A stretch of DNA of 64,000 nt from Faecalibacterium taiwanense (GCF_036632915.2 NZ_CP155552.1:1-64000); one strand, 5' to 3'. Counted from the stretch's first letter, positions 14,881 to 23,599 are shown. A program made the numbers and translations. Notes: generated by a model not told the origin, from the sequence alone.

Positions 14881-15353
14881 TGTACGATCGGAAATGTTAT
14901 GTGGATATCCGCCTGCTGGGCTGCGCTTTGGTGCTGCTGGTAATGGCACTGCTCACCATCCATACCGGCCTTGACAAAAAGGCTGTAACCGCAGCGGCCG
15001 ATCCTGCGCCTGCCGCCGTCGTCAGCACGCAGGACACCCGTCTGTCCGAGGATGCGGGCAGCGTTCGGTATGGGTGTGTTCATGTGGAAAACCTCCTTCC
15101 CGATTTCTGCAAAAGAAAAAGCTCACCTTCAATTTTAGAAAGTGAGCCATGTAAATCCAAAATAGTAACAGTAAGTGTCGAGTTTCGTACCCAAAAATTC
15201 TTGGGTACGGTTCTGGGTACAAAGAGCCGTTTTAGAGACAAAAAGATACCAAAAGTTACGTCAAAGTACACAAAGGCACTTTTATGGAATTATCAAATAG
15301 CCATAAAATTTCACAAGAAAAACGGGATTTCAAAATTAGCGACGTTCTCATAA
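14881..15353 (+). pseudogene. Small membrane protein truncated by ICE end; chimeric tail
   Basis: The frame starts MYDRKCYVDIRLLGCALVLL, with one membrane segment (VDIRLLGCALVLLVMALLTI), and follows AAGGAG at a good distance. After about 62 codons (near 15,068) it enters the repeated ICE-end sequence and reads non-native residues to 15353. The original gene was therefore cut at the junction of the second ICE remnant. I do not recognise its family. Confidence 0.5.
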
Positions 15354-15388
15354 CCGCTTGGTCCCGGGTTCAAGTCCTGGCTGGCCCA
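15068..15388. repeat. ICE right-end sequence, copy 2
   Basis: This is a direct repeat of 13029-13350. It keeps the repA leader ribosome site and first codons (MNTPIP), the terminator hairpin, a changed palindrome (15187-15220) and the tRNA-Met fragment, but not repA itself. It is the right end of a second related ICE whose interior is lost. Confidence 0.85.
15347..15388 (+). pseudogene. tRNA-Met 3' fragment, copy 2
   Basis: CTCATAA through GGCTGGCCCA is identical to 13308-13349, but the encoded CCA is replaced by TAA. It is the outer attachment remnant of the tandem insertion. Confidence 0.75.
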
Positions 15389-15397
15389 TAACAAAAA

Positions 15398-15425
15398 AGA
15401 GCACCCATCGGGGTGCTCTTTTTTG
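15398..15425. terminator. Bidirectional terminator after the second tRNA fragment
   Basis: AGAGCACCC (15398-15406) pairs with GGGTGCTCT (15411-15419), flanked by A-run and T-run. Confidence 0.8.
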
Positions 15426-15445
15426 TTGCCAGTCAGGACTTGAAC
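15426..15445 (-). pseudogene. Degenerate inverted tRNA 3' end
   Basis: On the minus strand GTTCAAGTCCTGACTGGCAA differs from the tRNA-Met 3' segment GTTCAAGTCCTGGCTGGCCC at three of 20 positions. It points to another attachment event in the opposite orientation. Confidence 0.45.
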
Positions 15446-15549
15446 AAGGCGGCGACGCGAAGCGACGCAAGTAAAGCCCCGGTGGGGCTTTACTTAGCCT
15501 GCGGGTCCCAGCGCATAGGAATGTCAAATGGTGTCGGATGCCGTTCTGA

Positions 15550-15569
15550 GGGCCAGCCAGGACTTGAAC
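15550..15569 (-). pseudogene. Inverted tRNA 3' end, exact 20-base match
   Basis: The minus strand is identical to the T arm and acceptor of the tRNA-Met fragments (GTTCAAGTCCTGGCTGGCCC). Upstream of it the sequence AACTT/AAGTT replaces the Met anticodon arm. Confidence 0.5.
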
Positions 15570-15643
15570 TCAAAACTTATAAAGTTCTCATTGCGGAATC
15601 CCTGCTCCCATGATATGATTAAACCAGCTTGGAGGAGGATATC

Positions 15644-16618
15644 ATGCAGAATACAAATAACGAACTCGTGTCCGTCATTGTTCCGGTATATAAAGTAGAG
15701 CCCTATTTGGACCGGTGTGTCGCCAGCATTCTGGCCCAGACATATCCGAACCTTGAGGTGATCCTGGTCGATGATGGTTCTCCCGATAACTGCCCTGCAC
15801 TCTGTGATGCATGGGCACAGCGGGACGCACGCATCAGGGTCATCCATAAGAAAAACGGCGGCCAATCCGATGCCCGGAATGTGGGACTGGATGCGGCATC
15901 CGGTGCGTACATCTCCTTTGTTGACAGCGATGATTACATTGCAGAAAATTTCATCGAGACCCTTTATGATCTGCTCCATGAGTACCACACCGATATTTCT
16001 GCCGTCCATTGGAAACTCGTCTATGCTGACGCGCCGGAGGTCCCTGCTCCGCCTTCTTCCCGAAACGTTACGCTCTTTCAAGGTGCTGATGCCATCCGGG
16101 AGCTTTTTACGGAGGATACCTACGCATGTTATGCATGGAATAAATTATGCAAACGGGAACTGTTTGACACCATCCGGTTTCCGGTCGGTCGTGTTATGGA
16201 AGATCTTGGCATTGCATACAAGATCCTGTTCGACGCAGGGCAGATCGTGTACTCGGACGAACCCCTGTATTACTATTATCAGCGCGATGGCAGCACTCTC
16301 CATACAGACTGTATAAAGTTCTTTCAGGACAGGCTTGCGATGGTCACAGAGCGTTATCTGTTTCTTGAAAAGCGGTACCCCAACATGCTGGAAAACGATG
16401 CCTATTTTGTGGATATGGCCCTGAATGATTACCCGATCCTCTATCGTTCTGCCTTAGACCCTGAATCGGATCAGCTCATCCGTCATGCCTACCAAAAGAG
16501 CCGTTCTATTTTGTCCTTCTACAATAAAATGCGCTTTGCCTTTTTCAGCCGGAGCAAAGCCCTGTACTACTTTATCGAACGCCGCAACTGCAACCTTGCC
16601 CGCTACGATAACTGCTGA
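15644..16618 (+). CDS. Glycosyltransferase family 2
   Basis: This 324-residue GT-A enzyme begins VSVIVPVYKVEPYLDRCVAS and has VILVDDGSPDNCPALCDAWA and KNGGQSDARNVGLDAASGAY. The metal-binding DSDD lies in ISFVDSDDYI. It should transfer an activated sugar to a cell-surface glycan; donor and acceptor are unknown. No membrane anchor is seen; the C-terminus ends RRNCNLARYDNC. The start at 15644 follows GGAGGA; an in-frame TTG 15 bases upstream lacks a better site. It is a single gene ending in a strong bidirectional terminator. Confidence 0.9.
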   Translation: MQNTNNELVSVIVPVYKVEPYLDRCVASILAQTYPNLEVILVDDGSPDNCPALCDAWAQRDARIRVIHKKNGGQSDARNVGLDAASGAYISFVDSDDYIAENFIETLYDLLHEYHTDISAVHWKLVYADAPEVPAPPSSRNVTLFQGADAIRELFTEDTYACYAWNKLCKRELFDTIRFPVGRVMEDLGIAYKILFDAGQIVYSDEPLYYYYQRDGSTLHTDCIKFFQDRLAMVTERYLFLEKRYPNMLENDAYFVDMALNDYPILYRSALDPESDQLIRHAYQKSRSILSFYNKMRFAFFSRSKALYYFIERRNCNLARYDNC

Positions 16619-16656
16619 ATCTCCTGCATTCCATTCCTTTCTGCGTAATTATAATA

Positions 16657-16702
16657 AAACAAAGAAGGAGCGTTTCCACGCGGGAACGCTCCTTCTTTGT
16701 TT
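16657..16702. terminator. Strong bidirectional terminator
   Basis: Perfect 18-bp arms (16657-16674 and 16685-16702: AAACAAAGAAGGAGCGTT and its complement) separate the convergent GT2 gene and oppF. Confidence 0.9.
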
Positions 16703-16706
16703 ACTA

Positions 16707-17639
16707 TCATTTACACCATTTTGCAAACTCTTCGTCGGTGCACTTGACATAGTGGCTGCCGCTCACATGGTGATCGGTGCCCTTGTTGTAATCGATGCCG
16801 GAAGTGGCGTAGTCGTAGGTCTCAGCCACGCGGCGTTTTTCCACCACGGGGTTCGGCAGCGGGATGGCCGACAGCAGGCTGCGGGTGTAGGGGTGGATGG
16901 GATTCTCGAAGATCTCTTCGGTCGTACCCGTCTCCAGCAGGTGGCCCAGATGCAGCACGCCGATGCGGTCCGAGATGTACTTGACCATGGAAAGGTCATG
17001 CGCAATGAACAGGTAGGCCGTGCCGGTCTCCTGCTGGATATCCTTCATCAGGTTGACCACCTGCGCCTGAATGGACACGTCCAGCGCCGAGATGCACTCA
17101 TCTGCGATGATGAGCTTGGGGTTCATGATGAGGGCGCGGGCAATGCCCACGCGCTGGCGCTGGCCGCCAGAGAACTGGTGGGGATAGCGCTCGGCATGTT
17201 CGGGCGCAAGGCCCACCTTGGCCAGAATTTTCTCCACCTTTTCGCGGCGCTCTTCGCGGGTCTTGTACATGTGGTGGATGTCCAGACCCTCGCCGATGAT
17301 ATCCTCCACCTTCTTGCGGGGGTTCAGGGATGCCATGGGGTCCTGAAAGATCATCTGCATCTGGGTGCGCAGCGTATCGTTCTGCACGCGGCTCAGCCTG
17401 CCGCTGATATCATGCCCATCAAAGGTGATCTTGCCGGCAGTGGGGTCATACAGGCGGATGACGCTGCGGCCGATGGTGGACTTGCCGGAACCGGACTCGC
17501 CCACCAGACCATAGGTCTCGCCGGGATAGATCTCAAAGCTGACATTGTCCACAGCCTTGACGGTATAGCTCTTGCTCACGCGGAAATACTGCTTCAGGCC
17601 CTCGACCTTCAACAGCGGAGCAGCATTCTGTCCTGCCAT
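16707..17639 (-). CDS. oppF: Oligopeptide ABC transporter ATPase OppF
   Basis: This 310-residue ATPase energises peptide import with OppD. Walker [13 protein letters not shown], signature FSGGQRQRVGIARAL, Walker B LIIADE and the switch His in AHDLSMV are present. The C-terminal HPYTRSLLSAIP region is typical of OppF-type proteins. The residue after the Walker B Glu is Cys (ADECISALDVS), a known variation. Its ATG follows the oppD stop directly. It is the last gene of the opp operon, ending in the shared terminator at 16657-16702. Confidence 0.95.
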   Translation of the reverse strand: MAGQNAAPLLKVEGLKQYFRVSKSYTVKAVDNVSFEIYPGETYGLVGESGSGKSTIGRSVIRLYDPTAGKITFDGHDISGRLSRVQNDTLRTQMQMIFQDPMASLNPRKKVEDIIGEGLDIHHMYKTREERREKVEKILAKVGLAPEHAERYPHQFSGGQRQRVGIARALIMNPKLIIADECISALDVSIQAQVVNLMKDIQQETGTAYLFIAHDLSMVKYISDRIGVLHLGHLLETGTTEEIFENPIHPYTRSLLSAIPLPNPVVEKRRVAETYDYATSGIDYNKGTDHHVSGSHYVKCTDEEFAKWCK

Positions 17640-18737
17640 TTATTCCGCCTCCTTGATCTTTTCTGCCTCGGCACGCATGCGGGCAATGCGCTGAGCAAGC
17701 TCAGGCGGCATGTCCACCTTGGGTGCGCGGGGGTCCAGCAGCCATGTAGCTGCATAGTGGGTGTCGCTGATCTTGAACATGGGCGGGTCCACTTCGTCGT
17801 CGATGTTCAGGGCAAAGTGGTTGCGCGGCGCAAAGGCATCGCCCTGCTTCTCATGCAGCAGGTTCGGCGGCGAACCCGGAATGGTGTACAGACGGTCGTC
17901 TGCGGTGTCCAGATCGGGCATGGCGGAAAGCAGGCCCCATGTGTAGGGGTGGCGCGGCTCGTAGAAGATCTCATCGATGGTGCCGGTCTCTACGATCTTG
18001 CCCGCGTACATCACGTCCACATAATCGGCCACCTTTGCCACAACGCCCAGATCATGGGTGATGTAAATGACCGAGATGCCGCGCTCACGCTGGATGCTGC
18101 GGATCAGCTCCAGGATCTTGGCCTGAATGGTCACATCCAGTGCCGTGGTGGGCTCGTCACAGATCAGCAGGTCGGGGTCGCAGGCCAGTGCAATGGCAAT
18201 GACCACGCGCTGGCGCATACCGCCGGACAGCTGGTGCGGGTAGCTCTTCATGCGCTTTTCGGCATCGGTGATGCCCACCTCTTCCAGCAGCTGCACAGCC
18301 TTTTTGTAGGCGGCATCCTTGGGCATCTTGTAGTGCCACAGCATGCCCTCCATGATCTGCTTGCCGATGGGCATGGTGGGGTCAAGGCTGGTCATGGGGT
18401 CCTGGAACACCATGGCGATGCGCTTGCCGTTGATGTGGCGGCGGATCCACTTTTTGTCCTTCTGCAGCAGGTCCACCGTCTCGGGGCTGCCGTCGGCGTG
18501 ATGGTAGCTGAACTGGATGGAGCCGCTGTTCACAATGGCGTTCTGGGCCAGAATGCCCATGGCGGCCTTCATGGTAACGGACTTGCCGGAGCCAGATTCG
18601 CCCACCAGCGCCACTGTTTCGCCCTTGTACAGGTCGATGTTCACGCCGCGGATGGCGTGCACCGGGCCTGCGGTGGTCTTAAAGGTGATATCAAGGTCTC
18701 GCACCGACAAGACCTGTTCTTTTTTGTTTTCAGGCAT
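17640..18737 (-). CDS. oppD: Oligopeptide ABC transporter ATPase OppD
   Basis: This 365-residue ATPase has Walker [13 protein letters not shown], signature [16 protein letters not shown], Walker [14 protein letters not shown] and switch His in THDLGVV. Near the C-terminus [14 protein letters not shown] is followed by the oligopeptide-transporter C-terminal domain, but the usual cysteine cluster is not evident ([13 protein letters not shown]). The ATG at 18737 follows GGAGGAACACCCC. It lies between oppC and oppF. Confidence 0.95.
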   Translation of the reverse strand: MPENKKEQVLSVRDLDITFKTTAGPVHAIRGVNIDLYKGETVALVGESGSGKSVTMKAAMGILAQNAIVNSGSIQFSYHHADGSPETVDLLQKDKKWIRRHINGKRIAMVFQDPMTSLDPTMPIGKQIMEGMLWHYKMPKDAAYKKAVQLLEEVGITDAEKRMKSYPHQLSGGMRQRVVIAIALACDPDLLICDEPTTALDVTIQAKILELIRSIQRERGISVIYITHDLGVVAKVADYVDVMYAGKIVETGTIDEIFYEPRHPYTWGLLSAMPDLDTADDRLYTIPGSPPNLLHEKQGDAFAPRNHFALNIDDEVDPPMFKISDTHYAATWLLDPRAPKVDMPPELAQRIARMRAEAEKIKEAE

Positions 18738-18750
18738 GGGGTGTTCCTCC

Positions 18751-19854
18751 TTACATACTCTTCATCTTGGGGTCCAGAGCCTCGCGCAGGCCGTCGGCCA
18801 CGAGGTTGAAGCTCATCATCAGCAGGCTCATGACCACCATCGGCGGGATGATCTGATAAGGATGGGTGGTAAAGCTGTTGTACAGCTCGCTGATCAGAGA
18901 ACCCAGCGAGCACTGCGGCACCGGGATGCCCAGACCCACAAAGGACAGGAATGCCTCGGTGAAAATTGCGGTGGGGATGCTGAACATGACCTGCGTGATG
19001 ATGGGTCCGATGATGTTGGGCAGCACTTCCTTGAAAATGATGAAGAAGCTGCCTGCGCCAAGCGTGCGGGAGGCCAGCACGAACTCCTGATCCTTCAGCT
19101 TGAGCATCTCAGCGCGGGCAATGCGGCTCATGCCCACCCACTCGGTGAGCATCAGGGCAAAGATAATGGTGATCATGCCGGGCTTGAGCACCAGCAGAAG
19201 CAGCGTGACGATCACCAGACGGGGGATGCCGTTGGCAACTTCCAGAAAACGCTGCATCATCATATCCACCTTGCCGCCAAAGTAGCCGGAGATCAGGCCG
19301 TAGCTCATGCCGATGACCATATCGATGATGGCGGCGGCAACCGCGATGATCAGGGACACGCGGGCACCCTCCCAGGTACGGGTCCAGATATCGCGGCCAT
19401 AGGTGTCGCTGCCGAACCAGTAGTAGACATCCTCCTTGCCCTTTTCCACATAGGCATTCACTGTCTTGGAACCGGTGGTGGTGCTCATTTTCTCGTCACC
19501 GTTGAAGATGCCGAAGTTCTCCAGCATCTGCACGCGGGGCGCAAAGTTTTTCTGGCTCAGCTCCTGACCGGAGTAGGTATACTCGTTCATGCCGGGGCCA
19601 AATGCCGCCAGCAGCACGATAAAGACCACGAGGATCAGGCCGAGCACCGCGCTCTTTTTGCGGAAGAAGCGCACCCGCACATCCTTCCAGAAGCTCTGTG
19701 CGGCAAAGTTCGAGTCCATTGCGATCTCTGCGTCGTTATGCTTGAGCACAAAGTCCTTCTCGTTGAAGGTACGCTCGGAATACATGGTATCCACTGCGCT
19801 GACGATGGCATCAGCCGTGGCTTCGCCGCCCAGGTGAATCGCTTTTTCTGCCAT
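18751..19854 (-). CDS. oppC: Oligopeptide ABC transporter permease OppC
   Basis: This 367-residue permease begins MAEKAIHLGGEATADAIVSA. It has a first membrane span AVLGLILVVFIVLLAAF, a large extracytoplasmic loop (about residues 90-160) and a binding-protein-dependent transport domain with the EAA-like loop EMLKLKDQEFVLASRTLGAG. The start at 19854 lies one base after the oppB stop and follows AAAGGGGGA. An upstream in-frame extension overlaps oppB and was rejected. Confidence 0.95.
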   Translation of the reverse strand: MAEKAIHLGGEATADAIVSAVDTMYSERTFNEKDFVLKHNDAEIAMDSNFAAQSFWKDVRVRFFRKKSAVLGLILVVFIVLLAAFGPGMNEYTYSGQELSQKNFAPRVQMLENFGIFNGDEKMSTTTGSKTVNAYVEKGKEDVYYWFGSDTYGRDIWTRTWEGARVSLIIAVAAAIIDMVIGMSYGLISGYFGGKVDMMMQRFLEVANGIPRLVIVTLLLLVLKPGMITIIFALMLTEWVGMSRIARAEMLKLKDQEFVLASRTLGAGSFFIIFKEVLPNIIGPIITQVMFSIPTAIFTEAFLSFVGLGIPVPQCSLGSLISELYNSFTTHPYQIIPPMVVMSLLMMSFNLVADGLREALDPKMKSM

Positions 19855-19855
19855 A

Positions 19856-20791
19856 TCAGTCGTCCCCCTTTGCCAAGCGGATGCGCGGGTCGATGATGCC
19901 GTACAGCAGGTCAACGACCAGCATGATGCCAATGTACATGGCACTGTAGATGAAGCTCAGGCTGATGACCACATTGTAGTCGTTGGACTGGATGGCCGTC
20001 ACCAGCAGGCTGCCCACGCCGGGAATGGCGAAGATCTTCTCCACCACCAGCGAGCCGGTCATCAGGTCCACGATCAGCGGGGCCAGCACGGTGATAATGG
20101 GGATCAGCGCGTTGCGCAGCGCGTGGCGGAAGATCAGCGCCGGGCCGGAAATGCCCTTGCTCTCGGCCAGCAGCATATAATCGGAGTCCAGAACCTCGAT
20201 CATTTCACTGCGGGTAAAGCGGGCAATGGAAGCCATGGTGAACATGGACAGCGAGATGCTGGGCAGCACACTGGAGCCGAACACGTCCTTTGCGGAGAAC
20301 AGCATGGGGAACCACTTGAGCTTGAAGCCAAAGGTATAGCTCAGGGCCAGTGCGATCACGTAAGACGGCACCGACACGCCGATGACCGAGATGATGGTGG
20401 CCAGAGTGTCGAAGATGGTGTCCCGCTTGAGGGCTGCAATGATGCCGAGCACAAGGCCCACGATGGCACCCAGTGTGACAGCCATGCCGCCCACACGGAT
20501 GGAAATGGGCAGACGGGACTGGATCAGCTGGGAGATGGGCGTGTTCTTGGAGATATTGTAGCTGACACCGAAGTCACCGCGCAGCATGTTGGTCACATAG
20601 CGGAAGAACTGCACATAGATAGGCTGATCCAGACCGTACTTTGCGTACAGGGACGCGCGCATTTCCGGCGTCAGCTTTTCATCGTTGAAGGGCGAACCGG
20701 GCATCAGCTGCATGAGGATGAACAACACCAGCAGGATGGCCAGCAGCGTAAACAACGAAGTGATAATACGCTTGAGCGTGTATTTTTTCAC
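19856..20791 (-). CDS. oppB: Oligopeptide ABC transporter permease OppB
   Basis: This 311-residue permease begins MKKYTLKRIITSLFTLLAIL. It contains the conserved PGSPF...YGLDQPIYVQF region and DYMLLAESKGISGPALIFRH, the ATPase-contact loop. About six membrane spans are predicted. It pairs with OppC to form the channel. A terminator-like hairpin at 20893-20930 separates it from oppA. Confidence 0.95.
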   Translation of the reverse strand: MKKYTLKRIITSLFTLLAILLVLFILMQLMPGSPFNDEKLTPEMRASLYAKYGLDQPIYVQFFRYVTNMLRGDFGVSYNISKNTPISQLIQSRLPISIRVGGMAVTLGAIVGLVLGIIAALKRDTIFDTLATIISVIGVSVPSYVIALALSYTFGFKLKWFPMLFSAKDVFGSSVLPSISLSMFTMASIARFTRSEMIEVLDSDYMLLAESKGISGPALIFRHALRNALIPIITVLAPLIVDLMTGSLVVEKIFAIPGVGSLLVTAIQSNDYNVVISLSFIYSAMYIGIMLVVDLLYGIIDPRIRLAKGDD

Positions 20792-20892
20792 GTTGGGTAG
20801 ACCCCTTAAAGTTTCTTCTTCTCCCTGCTCAAGACAGGGCGGCTTTTTCTGCCGCGGTCAGCCGTGCGCCGGACGTGGACAGTGCAAAAGCC

Positions 20893-20930
20893 AAAAAGTC
20901 GCACAGCGGCAATCACGCTGCCACTGTGCG
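20893..20930 (-). terminator. Intercistronic terminator between oppA and oppB
   Basis: On the minus strand CGCACAGTGGCA (20930-20919) pairs with TGCCGCTGTGCG (20911-20900), then ACTTTTTGG. Partial termination here would keep the binding protein in excess of the channel. Confidence 0.75.
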
Positions 20931-20952
20931 GCATTTCAGTTCTCGATCAGGA

Positions 20953-22650
20953 TCAGACGCTCTTCTTTGCGTCCTTGTAGACGCGGTTCAGAGCAACCGG
21001 GTGGAAGTCCACGCCGGTCACAGCAGAAGAGATCATCTCGGCGTTGCACTGACCATACAGCGGGAAGATGGCGGCCTGCTCCAGCACGATGGACTCAGCG
21101 TCATACATGGCTTCCCAGCGACCCTCGGGATCGGTGCACAGATCACCGGTGGTGCACTCTGCGATGATGGCATCGTAGTCAGCGTCGCTCCACAGACCGT
21201 AGTTGTTGGAGTTGCCGGTGACCCACATGCCCAGATAGGTCATGGGATCGGCGTAGTCGGGGCCCCAGCGGGTCAGGCCGATCTCAAAGTTGCCGTCCTG
21301 CATATCCTGCACGCGCTGCTTCTTGGGCTCTACCTTCAGCTCCAGAGTGAAGCCGGGCAGGGTGGTCTGCAGCTGCTCCTGAACGACCTGAGCGACCTTC
21401 TGAGGAGCATCGTCGGCATCGACGACCATGGTGAAGGAGAAGGAATCCTTGCCCAGCTCAGCCTTGGCCTGCTCGTAATACTCTGCAGCCTTGTCGGGAT
21501 CGTATGCGCAGAACTCTGCAAACTTGGTCTGGTCGGCGCTGAAATCGCTGCCGTCCGGGCCGGTGGCGAACTGTGCGGGCACTGCGGTGTAGGCGGGAGA
21601 AGAGCCGTCCTTCAGCACGTCATTGGTGATGGAATCACGATCCAGTGCAAAGGTGATGGCACGGCGCAGGTTCAGGTTTGCCAGCTCCGGCACAGCGTCC
21701 ATGTTGGGGCTGATGTACCACAGGTAGCCGGCGCCCACGCTGGTGAACTCGGGGTCGTCCTTGACCTGCTCGACCTGCTCACCGTTCAGCAGGGTGATGT
21801 CCAGATCGCCGTTCTGATAGCTCATCAGAGCCTGCTGGCTGTCCTTGATGACCTGATAGTTCAGGCCGTCCAGAGCAATGCGGTCAGCATCGTAGTAGTC
21901 GGCGTTCTTCACCAGCTCAAAAGCGGTGGCGGCCGGCTCATAGCTGGTCAGCACGAATGCACCGTTGGACAGCACGGTGTCTGCGCTGGTGCCGTAAGTA
22001 TCGCCGCAGCTCTCAAAGAACTTCTGGTTCATGGGGTAGAAGGTGGGGAAATACATCAGGCTCAGGAAGTAGCTGACCGGAACGTTCAGCTCCACCTTCA
22101 GGGTCTTGTCGTCCACAGCGGTGATGCCCAGATCGGTGACGGGCTTGCTGCCTGCAATGATCTCGGCGGCGTTGACCACCTGACCGATATCGCTCAGCAT
22201 GTAGGCATACTCAGATGCGTTTGCGGGGTCAACAGCACGCTGCCAGCCAAACACGAAGTCGGCTGCGGTAACGGCATCGCCATTGGACCACTTTGCATCC
22301 TTCAGGTGGAAGGTGTAGGTCTTGCCGTCCTCGCTCAGCTCATAGCTCTCTGCCAGAGCCTCCACGGCTGCACCGTTCGCATCCATCTGCATCAGGCCGT
22401 CGGTGTAGTTGGCGATGACCTCAAAGGAGGTGCCGTCGGTAGCCAGCTGGGGGTCCAGAGACTGGACTTCGGTCTCCAGCATGACGTTCAGCACACCGCC
22501 CTCAGCAGAGGCGGCTGCACCAGAAGCAGCGGTGGAGCCGGAAGCAGCGGTGCTGGAAGAGCCGCCGCAGGCAGTCAGAGCCAGTGCAGCAGCCGATACG
22601 CCTGCAGCAGCCAGGAAGCTGCGGCGAGAAATACGACGATCGAATTTCAT
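20953..22650 (-). CDS. oppA: Oligopeptide-binding lipoprotein OppA
   Basis: This 565-residue extracellular binding protein (SBP family 5) captures peptides for OppBCDF. The signal RRISRRSFLAAAGVSAAALA has a twin-arginine-like pattern and ends in the lipobox LTAC. A Ser/Ala/Gly linker follows. The mature part shows the family features LYDLKDAKWSNGDAVTAADF-like (here FHLKDAKWSNGDAVTAADFV) and a C-terminal YGQCNAEMISSAVTGVDFHP. It is preceded by a structured leader (22673-22774) and followed by a partial terminator. First gene of the operon. Confidence 0.95.
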   Translation of the reverse strand: MKFDRRISRRSFLAAAGVSAAALALTACGGSSSTAASGSTAASGAAASAEGGVLNVMLETEVQSLDPQLATDGTSFEVIANYTDGLMQMDANGAAVEALAESYELSEDGKTYTFHLKDAKWSNGDAVTAADFVFGWQRAVDPANASEYAYMLSDIGQVVNAAEIIAGSKPVTDLGITAVDDKTLKVELNVPVSYFLSLMYFPTFYPMNQKFFESCGDTYGTSADTVLSNGAFVLTSYEPAATAFELVKNADYYDADRIALDGLNYQVIKDSQQALMSYQNGDLDITLLNGEQVEQVKDDPEFTSVGAGYLWYISPNMDAVPELANLNLRRAITFALDRDSITNDVLKDGSSPAYTAVPAQFATGPDGSDFSADQTKFAEFCAYDPDKAAEYYEQAKAELGKDSFSFTMVVDADDAPQKVAQVVQEQLQTTLPGFTLELKVEPKKQRVQDMQDGNFEIGLTRWGPDYADPMTYLGMWVTGNSNNYGLWSDADYDAIIAECTTGDLCTDPEGRWEAMYDAESIVLEQAAIFPLYGQCNAEMISSAVTGVDFHPVALNRVYKDAKKSV

Positions 22651-22672
22651 ATTTTTTCCCTCTCTCTTACCT

Positions 22673-22774
22673 CAATGCTTTATTGAAGTAAAGCATTGAA
22701 TGGTGAAAAATGCACAAAGGTTTTTTGCTCCTCCTCTGGAGCACTGCACACCTTTGTGCGATATCCGCATTATA
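22673..22774 (-). promoter_or_regulatory. oppA promoter and structured leader
   Basis: A -10 TATAAT lies at 22774-22769 on the minus strand. Downstream, GCACAAAGG (22759-22751) pairs with CCTTTGTGC (22720-22712) around an inner TGCTCC/GGAGCA stem, and ATTTTTC follows: a terminator-like attenuator. A second hairpin, CAATGCTTTA/TAAAGCATTG (22673-22698), sits just before the ribosome site. Confidence 0.6.
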
Positions 22775-23021
22775 CGCTGTTCCACCTGAAAAGGAAAGGC
22801 TTCCGGCTGTTTTTCTGTGCTTTGACCAATGGTCAGCAAAAATTTTGTTTTTGTTTTTGTGCAGTTTTGAAGATATACTGTAGTTGCTCAAAATACAGTT
22901 TCACGAAAACATGAGTTTTTTGTGTTTTTCGGGGAAACAGATGAAGAAATTTCACCTGCGTATTTTCATTTTTTGTGCATAAGTCGTACTTTCAGCCTGT
23001 TTTTTGTGCACATACCAGACA
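22775..23021. other. A/T-rich intergenic stretch, nothing further recognised
   Basis: T-rich sequence upstream of the oppA promoter. No gene or RNA family is seen. It probably contains regulatory sites for oppA. Confidence 0.4.
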
Positions 23022-23061
23022 CAAAAAATCCCTGCTGAAAACGCACCGTTCTCAGCAGGGA
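23022..23061 (-). terminator. Terminator of the lipoprotein gene
   Basis: On the minus strand TCCCTGCTGA (23061-23052) pairs with TCAGCAGGGA (23038-23029), followed by TTTTTTG. Confidence 0.85.
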
Positions 23062-23080
23062 AACACCGTTTTTTCGGTTT

Positions 23081-23599
23081 TTAGGCAAACATAGCCACTA
23101 CGTAAGTCTCGCCGCCGTATTCAATGAACACCGCGCCCATCTGTGTGCGGCCTGCCGCATAGCTGCGCAGTGCACTGCCCGCCTCGCTCAGCGGCGGAGC
23201 ATATAAGTAGCCGGTAAAGCCCCATTCGTTGTTCATTGCAAGGCCGATCACCACGCCTCTGGGCAGGAACAGAAAGCTGGTGGAATGATCGATAAAATCG
23301 TACACATTCGTGTCCAGCATGGCACCGGAGCCGGTGGTCATGGGCACCTTGCGTGTCAGCAGGCCGGACTGGGTGGTCAGCTGGGTGGAGTCCTCCACCA
23401 GCCAGTCTGCCAGACGGCTGGCTGCATCTTCCAGATCGGTATTATAGGTCAGGCTGGGGTCTACCTCTTTCATCAGGGCCTTGGCCTGTTCTGTATCCTT
23501 CTGCACCGTGCCGCCCATCAGTGCACTGCATCCGGTCAGCACCGCCAGTGCCAGTGCACCCGCCAGCAGGCAAGCCAGCCATTTTCTTGCATGTTTCAT
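23081..23599 (-). CDS. Predicted lipoprotein of unknown function
   Basis: This 172-residue protein begins MKHARKWLACLLAGALALAV and has the lipobox LTGC, so it is exported and lipid-anchored. The mature part contains LADWLVEDSTQLTTQSGLLT and SFLFLPRGVVIGLAMNNEWG and ends GGETYVVAMFA. No enzymatic motif is visible; the fold is probably alpha/beta. The start at 23599 follows AAAGGGGAG; an in-frame ATG 36 bases upstream lacks a ribosome site. It is a single gene flanked by terminators, so it has its own promoter. Confidence 0.8.
   Translation of the reverse strand: MKHARKWLACLLAGALALAVLTGCSALMGGTVQKDTEQAKALMKEVDPSLTYNTDLEDAASRLADWLVEDSTQLTTQSGLLTRKVPMTTGSGAMLDTNVYDFIDHSTSFLFLPRGVVIGLAMNNEWGFTGYLYAPPLSEAGSALRSYAAGRTQMGAVFIEYGGETYVVAMFA

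Noticed and set aside
13308..15388. Intact tRNA-Met genes
   Set aside because: Only the 3' part from the anticodon loop is present; the sequence before the loop belongs to the ICE and cannot form a tRNA 5' half.
17090..17125. Cys after the Walker B Glu in OppF as a possible defect
   Set aside because: Variants with ADEC are common in OppF-type ATPases; the catalytic residues are intact.
16485..18809. Very long plus-strand reading frame opposite oppF and oppD
   Set aside because: High-GC antisense shadow: no ribosome site, His/Gln/Ala-rich composition, and the minus strand carries complete ABC ATPases.
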